Assembly (NCBI GenBank): GCA_028693695.1
Contig: JAQUUV010000003.1
Span: 28,360 to 39,367, forward strand
Origin: Syntrophomonas sp.
GTDB taxonomy: Bacteria; Bacillota; Syntrophomonadia; Syntrophomonadales; Syntrophomonadaceae
Reading direction: 5' to 3'
DNA: 11,008 nt
Shown piece by piece: positions 1 to 4,931 of this stretch. Within the stretch, counting starts at the first letter, position 1. Each line of letters begins with the position of its first letter. Made by a program: the position numbers and the translations under genes. The notes below the pieces were generated by a model, which worked only from the letters and a program-made list of their open reading frames with translations, made no database searches and had not been told where the DNA came from.

Positions 1-86
1 GAGCCAAGCGGACCCGGCAGATTGCTACAGCCGTAGGAGACGGCGCTCAAGCCGGTATGGCAGTGACTGAATACCTAAAAGAATAA
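1..86 (+). CDS. trxB: Thioredoxin reductase, C-terminal fragment (5' end outside window)
   Basis: The frame starting at base 3 reads 27 codons to a TAA at 84-86. The peptide contains RQIATAVGDGAQAGMAV, which matches the conserved C-terminal FAD-binding segment of thioredoxin reductases and related flavin disulfide reductases (RQ-x-x-x-A-x-x-DG-x-x-A). In that family the Asp-Gly contacts the FAD. The enzyme uses NADPH to reduce thioredoxin in the cytoplasm. Only the tail is visible, so the CxxC centre and NADPH domain cannot be checked. A thioredoxin-reductase-like ferredoxin:NADP reductase is a possible alternative. A foldback repeat element begins at the very next base after the stop codon. 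Confidence 0.72.
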   Translation, partial: AKRTRQIATAVGDGAQAGMAVTEYLKE

Positions 87-247
87 GGGGCTGTAAAGGA
101 ATAAACAAGGCAGAATACGCCGAGGATTTTTCGCGTTAGACAAGGCATCAAAACGTGGTAATACTGGAGGTATTAGCGCGTTTTGAATAACGAAGTATAG
201 CGCGAAAAAGACCGGAGTAAGTGACTAGTTTATTTCTTTAGAGTCCC
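87..247. repeat. Foldback (MITE-like) element, copy 1
   Basis: This 161-bp block is about 92% identical by eye to the block at 2705-2864. It is an imperfect inverted repeat: the left end GGGGCTGTAAAGGAATAAA pairs with the right end TTTATTTCTTTAGAGTCCC, and the centre is a hairpin, GGTAATAC/GTATTA. Compared with copy 2 it has about a dozen substitutions and one inserted A. Its right terminus has decayed (GAGTCCC rather than CAGCCCC), and I see no target duplication. It starts directly after the trxB stop codon, so in RNA it would fold into a long hairpin that could terminate or stabilise the trxB message. It has no coding capacity, so it could only move if a transposase acted on it in trans. 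Confidence 0.8.
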
Positions 248-269
248 TGCCAACTGTACCAGTATTTGC

Positions 270-306
270 TTTACCCCAAATCGTGCAACCATTGTATAAT
301 CAATGG
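270..306 (+). promoter_or_regulatory. Candidate promoter for the metallopeptidase-murA operon, -10 inside a small palindrome
   Basis: A perfect TATAAT lies at 295-300, about 33 bp before the TTG start at 333. The best upstream -35 is weak: TTTACC at 270-275 with a 19-bp spacer. The -10 is framed by an exact 6-bp inverted repeat, CCATTG (289-294) and CAATGG (301-306), which could be an operator half-site pair or chance. Distance to the ribosome site (GAGAGGGG, 321-328) fits a short leader. This is inferred from sequence only. Confidence 0.35.
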
Positions 307-332
307 GTAAGGGATGAGGGGAGAGGGGTACT

Positions 333-1190
333 TTGTCAGGAATAAAGGGTGTCAACAACACCTGGCTGGCGCTGGTAATTATGGCCCTGGCAATACTGGG
401 ATTATATCTATCTAAAAATGGCGGACTGACCGGACAGGTCAGGCAGGATTTAATGCGTTTCATGGTGGGACAGGAGACCAATTTCCGAACCGGTCAATGG
501 GATGAACTGCAGACCGAGCACTATATAATTAAGTATTTGCCCTTAGACGAGGATGGTGTGAAACTGGTGGCCGAGTCAGCTGAAGAAGCTTACACTTCCG
601 TAAGTAGTAGTTTAGGCCGACAGCCTGCCAAGCAGACCACCATTGTGATATATCCTGATAATATGAGCCTGGCTGCCAGTTTTGGCTGGGATAAAAATGA
701 AAAAGCACTAGGTGTTTACTGGGGCGGAACCATCAGGATATTGTCCCCCAATGCTTGGTTGTCAGACTTGGGACAACGAGAGCGTTTTGTGAAAGAAGGA
801 CCTATGGTGCATGAGTTTACTCATTTAATAGTTGATGAAATGACCAAGGGGAATTATAATCGTTGGTGGACAGAAGGAATTGCTCAGTATACGGAAAAGA
901 AGATTACCGGATTTGAATTTGCTGATCCTTTTGCCGGAGGGCAGAAGTTTCACTATTATACCTTAGAGAATTTGGAGAAGAATTTTGATAGTCTCGACCA
1001 GTCAGTGGCTTACTGGGAATCCTTACAGGCAGTGGATTTCCTAGTAAATAGCTACGGGGAAGAGAAATTATACACAATACTTCGCTATCTCGGTAACGGC
1101 GATTCTATGACCAAGGCGACAGAAAAGGCTCTGGGTATTGATTATAAAACCTTCGCGGAGGATTTTTATCAGTATCTGGAAAACAATTAG
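333..1190 (+). CDS. Membrane-anchored HExxH zinc metallopeptidase (peptidase MA-like, gluzincin type)
   Basis: The 285-residue product has a hydrophobic N-terminal segment (about residues 11-27, LALVIMALAILGLYL) that should act as an uncleaved membrane anchor, leaving the rest outside the cell. The zinc motif HEFTH is at residues 160-164. It is followed 17 residues later by WWTEGIAQY with Glu181, the usual third zinc ligand in gluzincins. This matches the peptidase MA-like group of small secreted Firmicute metallopeptidases. The substrate is unknown; an envelope or secreted protein is the natural inference. The start is TTG at 333, preceded by GAGAGGGG; the next in-frame ATG (381) would cut the membrane segment. 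The gene lies 14 bp upstream of murA with no terminator between them, so the two are probably co-transcribed. Confidence 0.82.
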   Translation: MSGIKGVNNTWLALVIMALAILGLYLSKNGGLTGQVRQDLMRFMVGQETNFRTGQWDELQTEHYIIKYLPLDEDGVKLVAESAEEAYTSVSSSLGRQPAKQTTIVIYPDNMSLAASFGWDKNEKALGVYWGGTIRILSPNAWLSDLGQRERFVKEGPMVHEFTHLIVDEMTKGNYNRWWTEGIAQYTEKKITGFEFADPFAGGQKFHYYTLENLEKNFDSLDQSVAYWESLQAVDFLVNSYGEEKLYTILRYLGNGDSMTKATEKALGIDYKTFAEDFYQYLENN

Positions 1191-1192
1191 GC

Positions 1193-1198
1193 GAGGTG
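1193..1198 (+). promoter_or_regulatory. Shine-Dalgarno that fixes the murA start at TTG 1205
   Basis: GAGGTG at 1193-1198 is complementary to the 16S rRNA tail and sits 6 bp before TTG at 1205. The longer frame beginning at GTG 1196 would start inside this site and has no ribosome site of its own, so the TTG is preferred. Confidence 0.65.
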
Positions 1199-1204
1199 TT
1201 AATT

Positions 1205-2455
1205 TTGCAGGATCATCTGGTTATTGAGGGAGGACAGGCACTGCGAGGCAGTGTGAAAATAAGTGGAGCTAAAAACGCGGGGTTGGTTCTGATTGCCGCT
1301 AGTATCATGGCGGAGGGAGAGACTATTCTGGACAACGTCCCTCGGATATGCGACACCGAGGTTATGGTAGAGATACTACTTGAAATGGGAGTCGATATCC
1401 ATTGGAACGAAGATGGAAGTCTGTCAATTTGTCCACCTGGGCATGAGATGGACTGTCAGACTCCTTATGAATTGTCCAAGAAGCTACGGGCTTCCAATCT
1501 TTTTTTGGGAGCATTGTTGGGACGCCAGGGGGAAGCGATAGTATCTCTGCCTGGAGGATGTGATATTGGCACCAGACCCATGGATTTGCACATAAAAGGT
1601 GTGCGAGCTCTGGGTGCCCATGTCGATATTGAGCACGGATATATTTACGCAGAGCGTCGGGAGCCCCGTGGTTCAAGAATATACTTAGATTTTCCCAGCG
1701 TAGGAGCTACCGAGAACCTGATGATGATGGCCTGCAAAACTCCGGGGGGCAGCATCATTGAGAATGCTGCCAAGGAGCCGGAGATTGTTGATTTAGCCAA
1801 TTTCTTAAATTCAATGGGAGCCAAAGTAAGAGGAGCCGGGACGGATATTATAAAAATCGAAGGGGTTTCAGCACTCAAAGCGGGACGATACGCCATTATA
1901 CCTGATCGCATCGAAGCCGGCACCTATATGATAGCAGCAGCGATTTCTGGGGGAGAGGTTTTGGTGGAAAATGTAATCCCCACCCATCTTCACCCGATAA
2001 TTGCCAAGTTACAGGAAGTGGGTGCCATTGTCCATGAAACCGATCAGGGAATAATAGTACAAGCGGGACCCAAGATCCTGCGGGCGGATATTAAAACCAT
2101 GCCCTATCCGGGGTTCCCAACTGATATGCAATCGCAGATGCTGGCTTTGCTGGCTCTGGCGGATGGCACCAGCGTAGTGGTAGAGAATGTTTTTGAAAAC
2201 CGGTTTCAAATTGTGGATGAACTAAATCGTATGGGCGCGAAAATCAAACTAGAAGGACATGCGGCGGTAATAGAAGGAACCAAATCTCTATACGGAGCAA
2301 GGGTAAAGGCAACTGATCTACGCGCCGGGGCTGCATTGATTATAGCCGCGTTGGCGGCTCAGGGGGAAACCATTATAGAGGATGCCATACACATCTTTCG
2401 CGGCTATGAGAACGTAACTGAGAAATTAAGCAACCTGGGCGCCCGGATCAAATAA
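1205..2455 (+). CDS. murA: UDP-N-acetylglucosamine 1-carboxyvinyltransferase
   Basis: MurA transfers the enolpyruvyl group from phosphoenolpyruvate to UDP-GlcNAc in the cytoplasm, the first committed step of peptidoglycan synthesis and the target of fosfomycin. The 416-residue product is normal length. Visible hallmarks are SGAKNA with Lys23 and Asn24 (UDP-GlcNAc binding), the catalytic loop GGCDIGTRP with Cys119 (the fosfomycin-reactive cysteine), FPTDMQ with Asp307 (the general base position) and a C-terminal FRGYENV. The start is TTG 1205, set by the ribosome site at 1193-1198. Firmicutes often carry two paralogues (murAA and murAB/murZ), and I cannot tell which this is. It is the second gene of an apparent operon with the metallopeptidase. 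Its stop codon overlaps the left arm of a long perfect palindrome. Confidence 0.97.
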   Translation: MQDHLVIEGGQALRGSVKISGAKNAGLVLIAASIMAEGETILDNVPRICDTEVMVEILLEMGVDIHWNEDGSLSICPPGHEMDCQTPYELSKKLRASNLFLGALLGRQGEAIVSLPGGCDIGTRPMDLHIKGVRALGAHVDIEHGYIYAERREPRGSRIYLDFPSVGATENLMMMACKTPGGSIIENAAKEPEIVDLANFLNSMGAKVRGAGTDIIKIEGVSALKAGRYAIIPDRIEAGTYMIAAAISGGEVLVENVIPTHLHPIIAKLQEVGAIVHETDQGIIVQAGPKILRADIKTMPYPGFPTDMQSQMLALLALADGTSVVVENVFENRFQIVDELNRMGAKIKLEGHAAVIEGTKSLYGARVKATDLRAGAALIIAALAAQGETIIEDAIHIFRGYENVTEKLSNLGARIK

Positions 2456-2541
2456 GAGCGTGTTGTGGGGACGGTCCTTTTGACACGCCTCGCCGGTTCC
2501 TAGTTGGCGTGTCAAAAGGACCGTCCCCACAACACGCTCTT
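2454..2541. repeat. Perfect 36-bp inverted repeat (REP-like palindrome) after murA
   Basis: The arms at 2454-2489 and 2506-2541 are exact reverse complements over 36 bases and are separated by a 16-base loop (2490-2505). The core motif is GGGGACGGTCCTTTTGACAC. The left arm includes the last two bases of the murA stop codon. No T-run follows the right arm, so it is not a standard terminator, although its RNA would be extremely stable and could protect the murA 3' end. From memory, GGGGACGG-type palindromes recur in many clostridial genomes and resemble elements linked to REP-associated tyrosine transposases. That link is inference; no transposase is present here. Confidence 0.9.
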
Positions 2542-2597
2542 CTTACGTCGCATTATAGGTCAACTGTGAAAAATTGAATTAATAATGAAATTACAGG

Positions 2598-2622
2598 GAG
2601 AGGTTAAAACCTCTCTTTTTTT
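2598..2622 (+). terminator. Rho-independent terminator of the metallopeptidase-murA operon
   Basis: GAGAGGTT (2598-2605) pairs with AACCTCTC (2608-2615) and is followed by seven Ts (2616-2622). It lies about 140 bp after the murA stop codon, beyond the long palindrome. Confidence 0.85.
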
Positions 2623-2666
2623 GTGGAAAGATATACTCCTTTAAATACTATGTTGCAAAGTATAAA

Positions 2667-2696
2667 TCGACTTAGCTTGCAAAAGATATGGATAAT
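2667..2696 (+). promoter_or_regulatory. Candidate htrA promoter just upstream of the foldback element
   Basis: TCGACT (2667-2672) and GATAAT (2691-2696), spaced 18 bp, make a fair sigma-A-type promoter. The expected transcription start, near 2703, falls at the left edge of the foldback element, so the element would form nearly the whole htrA leader. No better promoter is visible between the terminator and the element. This is inference only. Confidence 0.35.
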
Positions 2697-2704
2697 AATT
2701 GTTA

Positions 2705-2864
2705 GGGGCTGTCAAGGAATAAAGAAGGCAGACTACTCCGAGGATTTTTCGCGTTAGACAAGGCATCAAAAAGTGGTAATACTGGAGGTATTACCGCGTT
2801 TTGATAACGAAGTATAACGTGAAAAAGACCGGAGTAAATGACTAGTTTATTTCTTGACAGCCCC
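2705..2864. repeat. Foldback (MITE-like) element, copy 2, with TTA target duplication
   Basis: This 160-bp element begins GGGGCTGTCAAGGAATAAA and ends TTTATTTCTTGACAGCCCC, so its terminal inverted repeats are almost perfect. The internal arms also pair in blocks (TACTCCG, TTTTTC, ATCAAAA, GGTAATAC) around a small central loop. A TTA lies on each side (2702-2704 and 2865-2867), consistent with a 3-bp target duplication. It has no useful reading frame. The right TTA runs directly into the htrA ribosome site AAGGAGG. It is about 92% identical to the copy at 87-247. Confidence 0.85.
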
Positions 2865-2866
2865 TT

Positions 2867-2873
2867 AAGGAGG
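2867..2873 (+). promoter_or_regulatory. Shine-Dalgarno that fixes the htrA start at GTG 2880
   Basis: AAGGAGG at 2867-2873 is a near-perfect ribosome site 6 bp before GTG 2880. It overlaps the last base of the TTA duplication and lies 2 bp past the foldback element, so folding of the element in RNA could affect its accessibility. Confidence 0.85.
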
Positions 2874-2879
2874 AATAGC

Positions 2880-3965
2880 GTGAAGATAAGTAACATGCGG
2901 GGGATTAAAATTTTCTTGATCTGTTTTTGCTTGGGACTGGGAACCTTTATTTTTTTTAACAGCCTTACTGGTCCGAGTAAGAAGGTTATAAATGATGAAC
3001 AAGGAGTACCTGCAATTGGTTCGGTGAGTAATGTCGCCAGTAAGGTAAGCCCTTCCATAGTTGGGGTAAGCAGTTTGCGCCGCAATGGGGATATGTTCAA
3101 CCAGAGGAGCTCGGAAGCAACTGGTTCAGGGGTGATTTGGGACAAGGAAGGACACATCGTTACCAATTATCATGTGGTTGAGGGCGCTGATCGCTTGGTC
3201 GTTAGCCTGGTTGATGGCAATCAGGAAGAGGCCACTGTGGTAGCGACAGATCCGCGTACTGATTTGGCAGTTATTAAAATAAAAGTTGATCGAAAAGTTA
3301 CACCGGCTAAGTTTGGTAATTCCGATAAACTAGTGGTAGGTCAACAAGTAGTGGCCATAGGCAATCCATTAGGCTTGAGATTTGCTCGGTCAGTAACATC
3401 AGGAGTGGTCAGTGGCTTGAATCGAATCATAACTAGTGAAGAGGGCTTCGTCTTTCATCTCATACAAACTGATGCAGCCATAAATCCAGGCAATTCTGGC
3501 GGAGCCTTGGTAGATTTAAGCGGACAAGTGGTAGGAATCAACACTATTAAGATAGCCGTACCTGGATTTGAAGGTATGGGCTTCTCTATACCTTCTAAGC
3601 AAGTGGGGATGGTGGTCAACGACCTTTTGAAAAATGGACGAGTGCTCCGACCAATCATGGGAATAAAGATCCTGGGTGAGATTAGTCCAGATGAGGCCAG
3701 CTATTATAATCTCCCTGTTTCTAATGGGGTGGTAGTAATTCCGGTACCAGGTGGTCCTGCTGATCAGGTAGGGATTAAGGAGAATGACATCGTTACCAAA
3801 ATAAACGGAGAACCGGTGGAGAACGGGCAGGAGCTACAGGAAAAAATATTTGCTAGTAAAATTGGGGATGAAATAGAACTGCAAATCGTAAGAATAGTGC
3901 GTCAGGGTAGTACGCAGATAGAGAATTTGACCATAAAAGTGAAGCTGGGTCAGGATCAGTCATAA
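2880..3965 (+). CDS. htrA: HtrA/DegP-family membrane serine protease with one PDZ domain
   Basis: The 361-residue product starts with a short basic stretch and a membrane anchor (about residues 10-27, IFLICFCLGLGTFIFFN), so the protease faces outward. The trypsin-like domain carries the catalytic triad His98 (TNYHVV), Asp128 (RTDLAV) and Ser206 in GNSGGAL. A single PDZ domain covers about residues 255-350. This is the usual layout of Firmicute HtrA, which degrades misfolded exported proteins and often responds to envelope stress. In several Firmicutes htrA sits beside rlmH, as here. The GTG start at 2880 is chosen for its ribosome site; an in-frame ATG at 2838 lies inside the repeat element and has none. 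The gene appears monocistronic, with its own terminator. A CtsR or CssR-type operator was not identified. Confidence 0.94.
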   Translation: MKISNMRGIKIFLICFCLGLGTFIFFNSLTGPSKKVINDEQGVPAIGSVSNVASKVSPSIVGVSSLRRNGDMFNQRSSEATGSGVIWDKEGHIVTNYHVVEGADRLVVSLVDGNQEEATVVATDPRTDLAVIKIKVDRKVTPAKFGNSDKLVVGQQVVAIGNPLGLRFARSVTSGVVSGLNRIITSEEGFVFHLIQTDAAINPGNSGGALVDLSGQVVGINTIKIAVPGFEGMGFSIPSKQVGMVVNDLLKNGRVLRPIMGIKILGEISPDEASYYNLPVSNGVVVIPVPGGPADQVGIKENDIVTKINGEPVENGQELQEKIFASKIGDEIELQIVRIVRQGSTQIENLTIKVKLGQDQS

Positions 3966-4008
3966 ACAAGCAGTTAAACTTCCTGATCACGCAAAATAAA
4001 CGGATTAA

Positions 4009-4050
4009 AAAGCTCTTTGCACGACTGATGGTGCTAAGAGCTTTATTTTT
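4009..4050 (+). terminator. Rho-independent terminator after htrA
   Basis: AAAGCTCTT (4009-4017) pairs with AAGAGCTTT (4036-4044). An inner GCAC/GTGC pairing (4019-4022 with 4031-4034) lies beyond one T-T mismatch and closes an 8-base loop. TATTTTT follows, starting about 80 bp downstream of the htrA stop codon at the end of the stem. Confidence 0.85.
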
Positions 4051-4102
4051 ATCTAAGGCTGGTTTAGACTAGGGATCAGAACGAATACGGGGGTGAAGAA
4101 GC

Positions 4103-4582
4103 TTGAAATATAGAATAATTTCGGTGGGAAAAGTTCGCGAAAAGTTTTATGCCCAGGGTGTTAATGAATATATTAAACGACTGGTTCCTTATACTGGTAT
4201 TGAACTGCTAGAAGGCCTGGAGGAAAAAGTGAGCCCCCGCGCTGGAGAAAAAGATATAGAAAAAATCCTGCGCAAAGAAGGGGAACGAATATTGGCTTTA
4301 GTAGGGGACAATGAAATCCTGGTGGTTCTGGACGGGCAGGGGGAACTATTAAGTTCCGAAGATCTGGCACGATATCTGGAGAAATGGAATATGTCAGGAC
4401 TGAGTAAGGTGAACATGGTAATAGGTGGTTCTCATGGTTTGGCTGACATTGTAAAAAAGAGAGCCAATCACATAATTTCCTTTTCCAAGATGACCTTTCC
4501 CCACCAGATGGCGGTACTAATCCTTAGTGAACAGGTTTACCGGGGATTTAAGATATTGAAGGGGGAACCGTACCATCATTGA
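4103..4582 (+). CDS. rlmH: 23S rRNA pseudouridine(1915) N3-methyltransferase
   Basis: RlmH is a small SPOUT-class methyltransferase that uses S-adenosylmethionine to methylate pseudouridine 1915 in helix 69 of 23S rRNA on assembled ribosomes. The 159-residue product is exactly family length. It starts MKYRIISVGKVRE, carries the SAM-knot loop GGSHG (residues 108-112), and ends with the family signature YRGFKILKGEPYHH. The start is TTG 4103, with GGGGGTGA (4089-4096) 6 bp upstream; no ATG offers a better start. It lies downstream of the htrA terminator, so it probably has its own promoter, though I could not place one in the roughly 40 bp available. No clear terminator follows. Confidence 0.96.
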   Translation: MKYRIISVGKVREKFYAQGVNEYIKRLVPYTGIELLEGLEEKVSPRAGEKDIEKILRKEGERILALVGDNEILVVLDGQGELLSSEDLARYLEKWNMSGLSKVNMVIGGSHGLADIVKKRANHIISFSKMTFPHQMAVLILSEQVYRGFKILKGEPYHH

Positions 4583-4601
4583 GTTAAACCACTCTTTATC
4601 G

Positions 4602-4833
4602 ATGTTGTTATTCGATCCTTTCTTTGGCTTTATTCAGGCTGATGGCAAAATTAGACACCAAATCAACTACATCCGCATGAGAACGGTTTAAGATTGAATA
4701 CATTACTACTAGGCTCAAGTATCTCTCGGAATATTATTGCTGTCAGTTGGCCAAAATGCGAGGCTCTCTTCTAATGAATAACCAATACCTCCTTTACTTA
4801 AGGGAAGCCCTGCAGGGAGATAAACTTTTGTGA
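4602..4833 (+). pseudogene. Possible frameshifted gene remnant in the rlmH-SLH gap
   Basis: Two short plus-strand frames read like protein and almost abut. Frame one opens at ATG 4602 (MLLFDPFFGFIQADGKIRHQ onward) and stops at 4689-4691 after 29 codons. Frame two is open from 4681 to a TGA at 4831-4833 (50 codons) and includes KIEYITTRLKYLSEYY and NNQYLLYLREALQGDKLL. A single-base shift near 4680-4690 would fuse them into one peptide of roughly 75-80 residues. No good ribosome site precedes 4602. I do not recognise the family. The minus strand also has a 31-codon open frame (4608-4703), so the coding reading is tentative. The rest of the 349-bp gap is AT-rich leader of the next gene, with no clear terminator or promoter. 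Confidence 0.28.
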
Positions 4834-4917
4834 TTTTATAAAAAGGTTAATGAAATAAACCCAAAAAAATTAGTAATATGCAGGACATTCCAAAATGTTA
4901 TAGAAATATATAATGAG

Positions 4918-4926
4918 AAAGGAGGG
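4918..4926 (+). promoter_or_regulatory. Strong Shine-Dalgarno of the SLH protein gene
   Basis: AAAGGAGGG at 4918-4926 lies 5 bp before ATG 4932 and fixes that start. It fits a highly translated surface protein. A small inverted repeat ACATT/AATGT sits about 35 bp upstream of the ATG; its role is unknown. Confidence 0.75.
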
Positions 4927-4931
4927 ACTTT

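Noticed and set aside
87..247. Foldback element as a structured regulatory RNA or riboswitch
   Set aside because: Two near-identical copies at unrelated genes, terminal inverted repeats and a TTA duplication at copy 2 fit a mobile repeat better.
1196..1204. GTG 1196 as the murA start
   Set aside because: The codon overlaps the ribosome site GAGGTG that serves TTG 1205 and has no site of its own.
2838..2880. Upstream ATG at 2838 as the htrA start
   Set aside because: It lies inside the foldback repeat and has no suitable ribosome site. The extra 14 residues are repeat-derived, and GTG 2880 has AAGGAGG at ideal spacing.
2702..3166. 154-codon minus-strand frame opposite htrA
   Set aside because: It runs through the repeat element and antisense to conserved HtrA sequence, and its composition is that of a shadow frame.
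4608..4703. 31-codon minus-strand frame in the rlmH-SLH gap
   Set aside because: It reads plausibly as protein but has no ribosome site and is antisense to the longer plus-strand remnant. I kept the plus-strand reading as the more economical one.
4909..4914. Perfect TATAAT as the promoter of the SLH gene
   Set aside because: Transcription would begin around 4921, inside the ribosome site (4918-4926), and no -35 sits at proper spacing. It is more likely AT-rich chance.
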